A DNA stretch of 64,000 bases, taken from NCBI RefSeq assembly GCF_052115445.1, contig NZ_JBFRGR010000010.1, positions 124,001 through 188,000 on the forward strand. Direction: 5' to 3'. The position numbers were made by a program, and so were the translations under genes. How positions within the stretch are numbered: position 1 is the stretch's first letter; every line of letters begins with the position of its first letter. Shown here piece by piece: positions 17,665 to 25,888 of this stretch. Under the pieces are notes generated by a model. The model saw only the letters and a program-made list of their open reading frames with translations. It was not told the origin of the DNA and did no database searches. The DNA is from Paenibacillus_E sp052115445 (GTDB taxonomy: Bacteria > Bacillota > Bacilli > Paenibacillales > NBRC-103111).

Positions 17665-18522
17665 ATGAGGTTTTACGGCACAAGCGCAGCCGAAGGCATA
17701 CCGAACCCATTCTGTTTCTGCTCTGTTTGCAGTCATGCACGCAAGGTAGGAGGAACAGAGATTCGCCGACGTTCGATGTTCCGAATCAATGAGGGGATAT
17801 GTATTGATTTGGGCGCGGATTCTTTTCAACAAGCAATCGAATATGGCGACTTTACCAAGCTTCAGCATGTCTTAGTGAGTCATACCCATGAAGACCATTT
17901 CAATTATATGATGATGAATGTTCGAAATATGTCGATAGAACGATTGAAGGAGCCGCTGCATTTCTACTTTACAGATCAAGCCTACGAAATCGTGGAATTC
18001 TATCGTCAAAGCCGACCAATCATGAAAGGCATGACTTCTGATTTGGAAGCGCGCGGCGTAGTGGCTTTCCATAAGCTTGAGTTTAACCAACCCGTTACCA
18101 TTTGCGGTATGAAAGTAACGCCGCATCGCGGGAATCACATCGGCAATATGGGGGAAAGCTGTGCGAACTATCTGATTCAGAATGAGGATGGTCAGAAGCT
18201 TTACTACGGCGTGGATACAGGCTGGTACTTGCCGGAAACGTTCAAGCTGCTTGAAAATGTTTCCCTTGATGTGTTGATTAGTGAATGCACTTTTGGGCTA
18301 ACTAGTGGTAGGGGCCTCCATCCAAACGGCCATTTGGACGCCTTTAGCTGTATGGAATTATTTCGCAAACTGTTAGAGCAAGGGACTTTACATGCTAACT
18401 CTCGCATTTATCTTACCCATATTAACCACTTTACCTCTACACATGCAGATCTAGTAGGCTGGATTCAGGAACAGCAATTCCCATGTCCGATTACGGTCGC
18501 ATGGGATGGCATGGTCATATGA
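17665..18522 (+). CDS. metallo-beta-lactamase-fold hydrolase
   Basis: A 285-residue MBL-fold enzyme, similar in pattern to PhnP-like phosphodiesterases. Metal ligands are visible in HTHEDH (near residue 73), in the later HRGNHIGNMG and DTGW segments, and in a C-terminal HINH. An early Cys pair, CFCSVCSHAR, is reminiscent of the structural zinc site of PhnP-type proteins. It follows the binding-protein gene by 26 bases with AGGAGGGA before the ATG, so it is probably co-transcribed with the importer and acts in use of its substrate; the substrate itself is not evident. Confidence 0.75.
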   Translation: MRFYGTSAAEGIPNPFCFCSVCSHARKVGGTEIRRRSMFRINEGICIDLGADSFQQAIEYGDFTKLQHVLVSHTHEDHFNYMMMNVRNMSIERLKEPLHFYFTDQAYEIVEFYRQSRPIMKGMTSDLEARGVVAFHKLEFNQPVTICGMKVTPHRGNHIGNMGESCANYLIQNEDGQKLYYGVDTGWYLPETFKLLENVSLDVLISECTFGLTSGRGLHPNGHLDAFSCMELFRKLLEQGTLHANSRIYLTHINHFTSTHADLVGWIQEQQFPCPITVAWDGMVI

Positions 18523-18526
18523 TTAA

Positions 18527-18559
18527 AAACGCGCACCGATAACGTATCGGTGCGCGTTT
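18527..18559. terminator. bidirectional terminator
   Basis: AAACGCGCACCGATA and TATCGGTGCGCGTTT form a 15-bp perfect stem with a three-base loop between convergent genes. Confidence 0.88.
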
Positions 18560-18565
18560 ATGCTT

Positions 18566-20008
18566 TTATTCAGTTGCGGTTGCAGCCACAACTGGGCTTC
18601 CTACCGAATCCGTTGTGACGAGTCCCGTAAGCCTCTTTTTTGCATAGCTTCTGTATAGAATCGAGCTTCCTATCGTTATAAGCGCAACCACCGCCATCCC
18701 CCAGATGAGGTTGTCAAAAGCACGTTCGAGCGGCAGGGCTTTTTGCCAGACCAGTGCGCTTCCCGAGAGCGCAACGGCGAACGCGCCGCTGAAAAATTGC
18801 AACAATTGGAACAAGCCCATGCCCGAGCCGATGCGATCTGTGGTCAATTGCCGGGAGAGCTCATTGGATACAGCACTGGAAAGTGTCGTAAAGCTGATGC
18901 TGACCAGGATGTAGAGTGCAGCAATCCAGTAAGAGGAATAGCTTGCAGTCAGGGCAAGCCCTACGGTTGAAACTAGCATCAACCATGGTACGTAGCGGAG
19001 TAACGCCGTATTCCCATAGCGGTCAATGATGCGACCCACGCGATTGGAGACGAGCATAGCCAACAAAGCGCCAGGGAAGAGCAATAGTCCCGAAGTAAGC
19101 GGAGCTAAGCCGAAAACCCGCGCAAGCATCTGTGGCGCAAGGAACAAGAAGCCAAAGCTGATCATATAGGAAAACACGCCGATTGCGCTGAGCGCCATAT
19201 AGGGTCTGTCGCCGAATAGGGCAGGCAGCACGAACGGTTGTGAGGCTCGGCGAATGCGCAGAGTGAATAGGACAATCGCGATGACGCCTGCTAGGAGTGC
19301 GATCAGACTCTTAGACGTAAGGAAGAGCAGCAACCCCGTCGTCCCAATCCCGAGGAGCAGAGCTCCGATGAAATCGAACGAGCCGCTTTCTGGTTTTTCT
19401 TTTGGCAGCAGGATGAGAAAGATAGGAATTAGCAGCAGCGTTACCGCTGTAATGACGAACAGGAAATGCCAGCCCAAATACTGAACGATGGATCCCCCTG
19501 CGACGGGACCTAGTCCCAAGCCAAGAGAAGCCGCGGAAAGGATGAGCGACATGGCTCTGCCTCTACGAGACAACGGAATGTAGCGGGTTACGAGTACGAT
19601 ACCAAGCGAAGGGATCGCACCTGCGCCGGATGCTTGAATCAACCGCGTAAATAGCAACAGTCCGAAGCTGTCCGTGAACAACCCTAGAATGGAGGCGCCG
19701 CCTAGCGAGAGCAGGGCAATGACGTAGAGCCTGCGAATAGGCACGAAGTCGGACAAGCGGCTGTAGGTGATCGATGCGATGGCGAAAATGATTGAATACC
19801 CCGTAACAATCCACGATGCCGTTGAAGGACTGAGCTCGAATTGTACGGAAATTTTGGGCAGTGCCAGATTGAACATCATCGTGTTCATGATAACAAGTAC
19901 AATTGTAAAACAGAGCAACCAGGAGACAGGCGTTTCTCGTAAGCGGCCAGGCATCTCAGGTTGAGCGTGTGTTGTTCCTTGAGCTGAAGAGGTTGCGTTG
20001 TCTGACAT
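18566..20008 (-). CDS. MFS transporter, drug/H+ antiporter type (DHA2-like)
   Basis: A 480-residue major facilitator. The first helices carry MNTMMFNLALPKISVQFELSPS-type signature of DHA2 exporters (NIALPxI motif) and the loop-2 motif SRLSDFVPIRRLY, a version of GxLaDrxGrkx. The conserved motif C-like stretch LGLGLGPVAGGSIVQYLGW is present in helix 5. It is probably a proton-driven exporter of an unknown compound. It resembles the MFS protein at 62164-63564 in the same segments. The gene stands alone between a terminator and a 150-base upstream region shared with a divergent GNAT gene. Confidence 0.85.
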   Translation of the reverse strand: MSDNATSSAQGTTHAQPEMPGRLRETPVSWLLCFTIVLVIMNTMMFNLALPKISVQFELSPSTASWIVTGYSIIFAIASITYSRLSDFVPIRRLYVIALLSLGGASILGLFTDSFGLLLFTRLIQASGAGAIPSLGIVLVTRYIPLSRRGRAMSLILSAASLGLGLGPVAGGSIVQYLGWHFLFVITAVTLLLIPIFLILLPKEKPESGSFDFIGALLLGIGTTGLLLFLTSKSLIALLAGVIAIVLFTLRIRRASQPFVLPALFGDRPYMALSAIGVFSYMISFGFLFLAPQMLARVFGLAPLTSGLLLFPGALLAMLVSNRVGRIIDRYGNTALLRYVPWLMLVSTVGLALTASYSSYWIAALYILVSISFTTLSSAVSNELSRQLTTDRIGSGMGLFQLLQFFSGAFAVALSGSALVWQKALPLERAFDNLIWGMAVVALITIGSSILYRSYAKKRLTGLVTTDSVGSPVVAATATE

Positions 20009-20162
20009 GGTACACCTTCCGATCTAAACTATAATATATTTTGTGACAGTTTATCATGGCGGGTAGGGTGTGTCAATGAATTGGCTTGTATTAAATTAGT
20101 AAATTGTTGAATGTTTATACATATAATTGTATTATTATTCATAAAACACATGGAGGAATACA

Positions 20163-20609
20163 ATGGGACACGTGATAAGAAAAGTGGAACTTGAAGATTT
20201 GGAGGCATTAACAGAGTTGATGTGTGCCTATATTGTAGGCTTTTATAAGAAGCCACAGCCGCTGATAACTTCTATTCATCGACTGATTAGAAACTTGCTT
20301 CAGGAACAAGGCGGTATACAGTTTGTTGTCGACCAAGAGGGAGAACTCGTCGGCTTTGCGACCTTGTATTTTTCTTGTAGTACGATGAAGGCAAATCCCA
20401 TTACGATCATGAATGACCTCTTCCTTCTCGAGTCTTACCGGGGGACCGCTGCAGAAGAAGACTTGTTCCAGAAGTGCCAAACCTACTCCAAGGAAAACGG
20501 CTATGCCTACATGTCATGGATCACCGCGCCAGACAATCATCGTGCACAACAGTTTTTTGACAAAATGGGCGGAACTCGCGTGGATTGGGTCAACTACACG
20601 ATTATTTAA
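20163..20609 (+). CDS. GNAT family N-acetyltransferase
   Basis: A 148-residue single-domain acetyltransferase. The pattern HVIRKVELEDLEALTELM, LVGFATLYFSCSTM, IMNDLFLLESYRGTAAEEDLF and WITAPDNHRAQQFFDKMGG follows the GNAT order, with the acetyl-CoA pyrophosphate loop (here Y-R-G-T-A) and the C-terminal N...A..F..K.G. The ATG follows ATGGAGGAA with a normal gap. The substrate is unknown. Its start is divergent from the MFS gene. Confidence 0.82.
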   Translation: MGHVIRKVELEDLEALTELMCAYIVGFYKKPQPLITSIHRLIRNLLQEQGGIQFVVDQEGELVGFATLYFSCSTMKANPITIMNDLFLLESYRGTAAEEDLFQKCQTYSKENGYAYMSWITAPDNHRAQQFFDKMGGTRVDWVNYTII

Positions 20610-20929
20610 AGGAAGCGGTTGTTAAATAACTCGGTTTCAGTCAACCACGCTACAATGGTAGTGCCCTAAAGTGAAAAACCTCATCATCCAACGTAATATT
20701 CGCACGAACTAGCAACTTTGATGGATTGCAAACTTGTTGTTTAGTCAAAATACCCTGATTAGCTACGAGAATGGAAGATAATCAACGAATCAGGTAATTG
20801 TAAGCGAATTATCGGGTGAAACGTGAGGTCGGAGAGTGCTTTTTACGTTTTTTCCCTCCTTTACTATGTTGGTAGAAGAGAGTAGTATTCAACACGTACA
20901 TGAACAGTTGAATATTTCGCTTAATTTTC
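20610..20929. other. non-coding region upstream of the c-di-AMP riboswitch
   Basis: No gene seen. It holds a weak hairpin (CCTGATT and AATCAGG around a 25-base loop) and short T-rich words near 20835. The kimA promoter is expected here or just downstream but was not assigned. Confidence 0.4.
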
Positions 20930-21060
20930 TTTTAAGAAAAGCGGGGGAACCACGAGTAACATGGGGTGAATAACGGTACGGATTCAGTACCTTTTAGGGC
21001 AGATTTCTCGCGGCCCGAACCCGGCAGCTAACCTCGTAAGCGAACGTGAGAAAGGAGAAC
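20930..21060 (+). promoter_or_regulatory. c-di-AMP (ydaO-type) riboswitch
   Basis: The conserved blocks of the ydaO/yuaA riboswitch appear in order: GGGGGAACC, GGGGTGAAT, AGGGCAG, GCCCGAACCCGGCAGCTAAC and CTCGTAAGCG, followed by GAGAAAGGAG. A terminator hairpin follows directly, which is the usual expression platform: c-di-AMP binding promotes termination. The downstream gene is the potassium importer kimA, a known target in Bacillus subtilis. Confidence 0.93.
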
Positions 21061-21068
21061 GTGTGTTC

Positions 21069-21098
21069 AAAACACAAGGTCGATCCTTGTGTTTTTTT
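21069..21098 (+). terminator. riboswitch expression-platform terminator
   Basis: AAAACACAAGG and CCTTGTGTTTT form the stem around a five-base loop, followed by a T run, eight bases after the aptamer and 60 bases before kimA. Confidence 0.88.
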
Positions 21099-21157
21099 GC
21101 GTCCATTTTTCAAAAATATAGTATTGATATGGCTTTAATTGGAGGAACAACGGCGAA

Positions 21158-22993
21158 ATGACAAGTGATTCATTGAAAAAAATTGTGTTCGGTAAGCCGC
21201 TAAAGTCGAGTGAGATTGAGTCGGAGAAAATGCCTGTCTGGAAAGCCCTCCCTATCTTGTCGTCAGATGCCTTATCATCCGTATCGTATGGGACGGAGCA
21301 AATTCTGTTAGAGCTCGCGACAGTGGGGGTTGCAGCTTTTGCCTTCTCGTTGCCGATTGCGGTTTCGATTATTGCTTTGATTCTACTGCTCGTGTTGAGC
21401 TATAGACAGGTGATCGAAGCGTACCCGATGGGCGGCGGCGCCTATATGGTGACGAAAGAAAATTTAGGCATGGTGTGGGGACGTCTTACCGGTGTCTCTC
21501 TGCTAATCGACTATACCTTAACCGTAGCCGTTTCGATATCGGCTGGTGTCCAGGCAATTACCTCGGCATTTCCATCGGCTGTACCGTACATTGTTCCGCT
21601 GACCATCTTACTGGTTTGGATTATGGTCTGGCTGAACTTGCGAGGTACTTCCGAATCAGGAACGGTATTCGCGATTCCAACGTACTTTTTTATTCTTTGT
21701 ATCTTGTTGTTAGTGGGTAAAGGTATTTTCGATTTACTGACAGGATCTATGAATACGCATGCGATCGAATTCGCACCAAGCTCAGCGACGAACTCATTAA
21801 CCCTATTCGTACTTCTCAAAGCGTTCTCGTCCGGTTGTTCAGCTGTAACGGGGATCGAAGCGATCTCTGATGCCGTACCGCATTTTAGAACGCCATCTGT
21901 CAATAATGCCAAACGAACACTCCTCTCTCTAGGCGGCTTGTTGGCCATCGTGTTCGGTGGTGTAACACTGATTGCCTTAGGGTATGGGGTGGCACCGGAT
22001 CATAACGGTCATACATCGGTTCTTTCGATGGTGACGGAGCAGGCCTTTGGCCGAGGCGTTATGTACTACGCGACGCAAATCGCGACCATGCTCATCTTGG
22101 TGCTCGCTGCGAATACAAGCTTCAATGGCTTCCCGATCTTGGCGTCCATCATGGCCCAAGACAAAAACTTCCCGCGCATGTTCTCCTTCCGTGGGGATCG
22201 GCTTTCGTATCACTATGGCATTATTACGCTAGGCGTATTAGCCAGCCTGCTATTGATTGGCTTTAAAGGTAAAACCGATGCACTTATTCCGCTTTATGCG
22301 ATTGGCGTGTTTTTATCTTTTACACTTGCTCAGACGGGGTTGGTTCGGAAATGGCTCAAAGAGCGCGTATCTGGCTGGATTGGGAAGCTGATCATCAACG
22401 GGCTGGGCGGTATCGTCTCCCTAGTAGTTCTTATCATTTTCTCCGTTACCAAATTCAGCGAGGGTGCTTGGATTGTCATTATCATTACACCGATCCTCCT
22501 CTGGCTCATTACGAAAATTAGTCACCATTACGACGACGTAGCCAAACAGTTGCGGATCGATATCACACAAGACCGTGTATGTACCAAAGAGCCGGTCATT
22601 ATCGTGCCTGTGGCTGGGATTCACAAAGCGGTAGAGCAGACCCTGAACTATGCCAAATCGCTCTCGCCTAACGTCATCGCGTTCTATGTCTCCTTCTCGG
22701 ATGAGGACGAAGAATCGATGCAGGAGAAGTGGCAGATCTGGGATCCAGGTGTTCGACTCGTAGTGTTCAAATCACGCTACAGAACGATTCTGAAGCCGCT
22801 GGCTGAATTCATTGATCGCATCGACACTCATATGTCGGAGAAGCAGTCGATCATGGTTATTCTCCCGCAATTCATGCCGAAGAAATGGTGGCACCGTCTG
22901 CTCCATAATCAATCTGCGGCGCGGATTCGTTCGAAGCTTCAAGCCGATAAGGATATCGTTGTTGCAACAGTGCCGTATCATTTACATCAATAG
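21158..22993 (+). CDS. kimA: high-affinity potassium importer KimA (APC family)
   Basis: A 611-residue APC-superfamily permease with 12 predicted membrane helices and a C-terminal cytoplasmic domain of about 150 residues (from ITQDRVCTKEPVIIVPV). The start LKKIVFGKPLKSSEIESEKMP and helix-1 region LSSDALSSVSYGTEQIL are characteristic of KimA (formerly YdaO). It imports K+ with protons. Control by the c-di-AMP riboswitch immediately upstream agrees with this: c-di-AMP rises with K+ and shuts down uptake. The start ATG follows GGAGG with a gap of about twelve bases. Confidence 0.92.
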   Translation: MTSDSLKKIVFGKPLKSSEIESEKMPVWKALPILSSDALSSVSYGTEQILLELATVGVAAFAFSLPIAVSIIALILLLVLSYRQVIEAYPMGGGAYMVTKENLGMVWGRLTGVSLLIDYTLTVAVSISAGVQAITSAFPSAVPYIVPLTILLVWIMVWLNLRGTSESGTVFAIPTYFFILCILLLVGKGIFDLLTGSMNTHAIEFAPSSATNSLTLFVLLKAFSSGCSAVTGIEAISDAVPHFRTPSVNNAKRTLLSLGGLLAIVFGGVTLIALGYGVAPDHNGHTSVLSMVTEQAFGRGVMYYATQIATMLILVLAANTSFNGFPILASIMAQDKNFPRMFSFRGDRLSYHYGIITLGVLASLLLIGFKGKTDALIPLYAIGVFLSFTLAQTGLVRKWLKERVSGWIGKLIINGLGGIVSLVVLIIFSVTKFSEGAWIVIIITPILLWLITKISHHYDDVAKQLRIDITQDRVCTKEPVIIVPVAGIHKAVEQTLNYAKSLSPNVIAFYVSFSDEDEESMQEKWQIWDPGVRLVVFKSRYRTILKPLAEFIDRIDTHMSEKQSIMVILPQFMPKKWWHRLLHNQSAARIRSKLQADKDIVVATVPYHLHQ

Positions 22994-23038
22994 AAGTGTA
23001 CAATAATAGGGAGAACTTGTAGACGAGGTGACCTTATT

Positions 23039-23299
23039 ATGGTGAAAAAGAAAGCAAAGATTACGCCAGCTGCGGCTAGCGTGCAAGATAAACCTGCAAC
23101 GCTGAAGGATCTGCTGCGTCCGGAAATACTGGAAGGGCTCAAAGCCCAGGCTGACGCGATGAAAGCGGAAGAGCAAGCGAAGAAGGATGCAGAGAGAGCC
23201 AGGGTAGAGGCTGCTCGCAAGGCGGAAGAGAAACGTCTTGAGAACGATTTCGCCTATCAGCTGGAGAAAAGTAAATTAGACTGGCGGAAACATAAATGA
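23039..23299 (+). CDS. yqkE: small charged helical protein, DUF3886/YqkE-like
   Basis: An 86-residue highly charged protein of the YqkE (DUF3886) family: Ala/Lys-rich start, then LKDLLRPEILEGLKAQADAM, a long Lys/Glu/Ala helix and a C-terminal SKLDWRKHK. It is probably a cytoplasmic coiled-coil protein of unknown function. It lies 45 bases after kimA and partly overlaps possible starts of the deacetylase that follows. The ribosome binding site is GACGAGGTGA. Confidence 0.78.
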   Translation: MVKKKAKITPAAASVQDKPATLKDLLRPEILEGLKAQADAMKAEEQAKKDAERARVEAARKAEEKRLENDFAYQLEKSKLDWRKHK

Positions 23300-23310
23300 G
23301 GGGGCGCACG

Positions 23311-24273
23311 ATGTGCCTCCTTTTCTTCATAAGTGCGATGGTAGCGCTTGCAGGATGTGGGGTGGAGCAACGTGCTGCAGAAGTGGAAACGGCGGTTGAT
23401 TCTACATCTACATCTATAGGAACACCAACATCAACATCAACATCAACATCAACATCAACACCAACATCAACACCAACATCAACACCAACATCAACACCAA
23501 CATCAACATCAACACCAACACCAACGCTTGCACCATCAGCCGCACCTCCTGTCCCAACCTTCACGTCAGTGGAACAATCATTGATCGCTCGTTATGCCTC
23601 TGTGATGCCAACGAAGTGGGGGGAGCGTGTCCCTGGTGTGAAAACACGCTTACATACGAAGGACAAAGTGATTGCCCTTACCTTTGATGCCTGCGGCGGG
23701 AAGGAAGGCAGTGGCTATGATGAGAAGTTGATCCAGTATTTGATTCAGGAGCAGATTCCAGCTACGTTATTCATCAATGCAAGATGGATTGCTGCGAATC
23801 CGTCAACCTTTCAAGATTTGGCATCGAACCCTCTGTTTGAGATCGAAAATCATGGCACTGAACACCGCCCCTTATCTGTGAACGGCAAGCTGGCTTATGG
23901 AATTGCGGGAACGAAGAGCGTCAAAGAAGTCATTCATGAAATGAATGACAATGCGGATCAGATAGAGAAGCTGACAGGGAAAAGGCCCCTATTTTTCCGA
24001 TCGGGTACGGCATTTTACGATGAGGTCGTGGTATCAGTTGCGCATGATTTAGGGTTCGAGCTAGCGGGATACTCCGTACTTGGGGATGCTGGAGCGACGT
24101 ATAACACGGAGCAAGTGTACAACGCTATATCGAAGGCTCCGAGCGGTTCCATCGTCCTTGCGCACATGAATCATCCCGAGAAGGATACCGCTGAGGGTGT
24201 CATCAAAGCGATTCCGCAGCTGCGTAAATTAGGCTATAACTTTGTAAAGCTTTCGGCTATGCAACTGACCTGA
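23311..24273 (+). CDS. lipoprotein polysaccharide deacetylase with repeat linker
   Basis: A 320-residue predicted lipoprotein: signal peptide with lipobox LAGC (Cys near residue 16), a Thr/Ser/Pro repeat linker of about 50 residues, then a NodB domain. Motif 1 reads TFDACGG instead of TFDDG, so the second metal-binding Asp is replaced by Ala with Cys beside it; motif 2 is HGTEHRPLS and motif 3 FRSGTAF. This variant motif occurs in a subgroup of deacetylases, so loss of activity cannot be assumed. ATG 23311 is chosen because GAGGGGG stands six bases upstream; an ATG at 23296 overlapping the yqkE stop is the alternative. Confidence 0.8.
   Translation: MCLLFFISAMVALAGCGVEQRAAEVETAVDSTSTSIGTPTSTSTSTSTSTPTSTPTSTPTSTPTSTSTPTPTLAPSAAPPVPTFTSVEQSLIARYASVMPTKWGERVPGVKTRLHTKDKVIALTFDACGGKEGSGYDEKLIQYLIQEQIPATLFINARWIAANPSTFQDLASNPLFEIENHGTEHRPLSVNGKLAYGIAGTKSVKEVIHEMNDNADQIEKLTGKRPLFFRSGTAFYDEVVVSVAHDLGFELAGYSVLGDAGATYNTEQVYNAISKAPSGSIVLAHMNHPEKDTAEGVIKAIPQLRKLGYNFVKLSAMQLT
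23422..23525 (+). repeat. in-frame short-sequence repeat coding Thr/Ser/Pro
   Basis: About 17 hexamer units alternate between ACATCA-like and ACACCA-like forms, coding (Thr-Ser)n and (Thr-Pro)n. All units are multiples of three bases, so changes in copy number would alter linker length without breaking the frame. Confidence 0.85.
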
Positions 24274-24306
24274 TAATAAGAGGAAGTGGTGTAATAAATA
24301 GTTTAC

Positions 24307-24321
24307 AGGAAAGCGTTTTCA
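24307..24321. promoter_or_regulatory. cre-like catabolite-response element
   Basis: AGGAAAGCGTTTTCA matches the Firmicutes CcpA site WTGNAANCGNWNNCW with one mismatch. It stands 53 bases upstream of a polysaccharide deacetylase start codon. Confidence 0.35.
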
Positions 24322-24373
24322 TGATACTATTTGCCTAATTTATTATCATCTCATCTATGGGGTTGTTGTCAGC

Positions 24374-25468
24374 ATGAATAGACTAAAATTGGGAAATCCA
24401 ACGAATTTGGCGTTTACTGTTCTTTTAATTTCTAGCGTTTTATTGTGCCTCTATGTTGTATTGCCAATGTCGTTGCCGAAGTCTTTCGAGCAGACCATAA
24501 CACCAGAACAAGCAATGAGAGAAGAACAACATGTGCCTTCTTATGAACAGCTAGCAGAACCAGTTGCTGAACAGGAACTAGAAGTAAAGCAAGAAGCAAA
24601 ACAAGAGGTAAAACAATTCGCACAACAGCTAGAACTCGAAACGCAACAATCGGGGCAGCGTCAAGTAAATGCACTAGCTTTTGACCAAGCAGATTATAGT
24701 AAACAAAAGGTTCATTATACCGACAAAGTCATCGTACTCGCCTATCATCACATTGATGAAAAAGAGAACGGGATTACAATTTCTCCAAAAAGGTTTAGAA
24801 GTCACCTGCAAAGATTGAAGAAAGAAGATTACAATGTCATCTCCATGGAACATTTTCTGCATTTTATGAAGGGTGAGGCTAAGGTTCCCCAAAATGCGGT
24901 TGTCATCACGTTTGATGATGGCTATGAATCCTTTTACACCCACGCATATCCTGAACTACTAAACTTTGGTTTCCATGCTACTAAATTTATCGTTGTTGAT
25001 TCTATAGATCATCCTAAGGCACCACGTCTAACATGGGATCAGATGAGAGAAATGAAGCAGAACGGGATGAGTTTTTACTCTCATACGTACGATCATCATG
25101 ACAAAGTCAAGGCGGGTTCTGGGAATACACTGATGCCAATGCTTACAAATCCCATTTATTTGGAAAATGAAAAAAGAATTGAAACGGAAGATGAGTATCG
25201 AAAGAGAATAAAACAGGATCTGTTAAAAGCTGAAAACCGTATCGAGGAAGAGTTAGGACCGCAGTATCGTCTACTTGCCTTTCCTTTTGGTGCCTATAAT
25301 GAAACGGTCATTGGGGTAGGAAAGGAATTAGGCATTGAACTTTTCTTTACGACCAAAGAGGGGATCAATACTAAAGGAAGTAATGAGATTTATAGAATCC
25401 ACGCAGGGACGGCGTACATGTCAGAAGATGATTTGATGTGGCGAATGAAGTTATATCATAAAAAGTAA
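24374..25468 (+). CDS. membrane-anchored polysaccharide deacetylase with Gln/Glu linker
   Basis: A 364-residue protein with one N-terminal membrane helix (about residues 9-34), a Glu/Gln-rich linker of about 70 residues (QELEVKQEAKQEVKQ) and a C-terminal NodB domain. Metal and catalytic residues are intact: TFDDGY near residue 179 and SHTYDHHD near 238. The region YHHIDEKENGITISPKRFRSHL is typical of the PgaB-like subgroup. It is probably an outward-facing deacetylase of a surface polysaccharide. A cre-like site upstream hints at carbon control. Confidence 0.82.
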   Translation: MNRLKLGNPTNLAFTVLLISSVLLCLYVVLPMSLPKSFEQTITPEQAMREEQHVPSYEQLAEPVAEQELEVKQEAKQEVKQFAQQLELETQQSGQRQVNALAFDQADYSKQKVHYTDKVIVLAYHHIDEKENGITISPKRFRSHLQRLKKEDYNVISMEHFLHFMKGEAKVPQNAVVITFDDGYESFYTHAYPELLNFGFHATKFIVVDSIDHPKAPRLTWDQMREMKQNGMSFYSHTYDHHDKVKAGSGNTLMPMLTNPIYLENEKRIETEDEYRKRIKQDLLKAENRIEEELGPQYRLLAFPFGAYNETVIGVGKELGIELFFTTKEGINTKGSNEIYRIHAGTAYMSEDDLMWRMKLYHKK

Positions 25469-25478
25469 AACAATAGCT

Positions 25479-25508
25479 GGGAGCCGCATTGAAGCGGCTT
25501 CTTTTTTG
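25479..25508 (+). terminator. terminator after deacetylase gene
   Basis: AGCCGC and GCGGCT pair around ATTGAA and are followed by TCTTTTTTG. Confidence 0.8.
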
Positions 25509-25522
25509 TTCCCAACAGAGTC

Positions 25523-25738
25523 CTATCTTTTTTTCATCTCAAAAAACTCACAAGCCGCCCGATCATAATAGGTCAAATCGCTGACGCGCGTTTGCACAAC
25601 GACTGTCGTATCACTGAAGCGTAGAACAACCGCATTGGAATCGACAATATGGTCATCTTTAAAAATCCGAACAACACCCTGTCGGTCAATGACCTCCTGG
25701 AAATCTGAATCCGTATGTAATCGTTGATTCCTTGCCAT
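25523..25738 (-). CDS. small hypothetical protein
   Basis: A 71-residue protein without a recognised family. It has a polar start (ARNQRLHTDSDFQEVI), two short beta-like stretches (GVVRIFKDDHIVDSNAVVLRF and TTVVVQTRV in outline) and a C-terminal FFEMKKR. An AAGGGG site stands eleven bases before the ATG, which supports a real gene. It is likely cytoplasmic. No function is suggested. Confidence 0.6.
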   Translation of the reverse strand: MARNQRLHTDSDFQEVIDRQGVVRIFKDDHIVDSNAVVLRFSDTTVVVQTRVSDLTYYDRAACEFFEMKKR

Positions 25739-25888
25739 GAATGTTTGATCCCCTTACCTCATTAAAATAGTTCCTTCTATTGTACCACAAGGTGGCAAAA
25801 TGCCCGAATTTAGACGAACGCCTACGCCTAGCCGAGCATAGAATGTAGCACCAATTGCTGCTTGGGCTGAGAGGGTGTGTGGTGCAGG

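Noticed and set aside
23139..23564. Antisense open frame with Asp-Val repeats
   Set aside because: It is the reverse reading of the ACATCA/ACACCA repeat in the deacetylase gene; no ribosome binding site.
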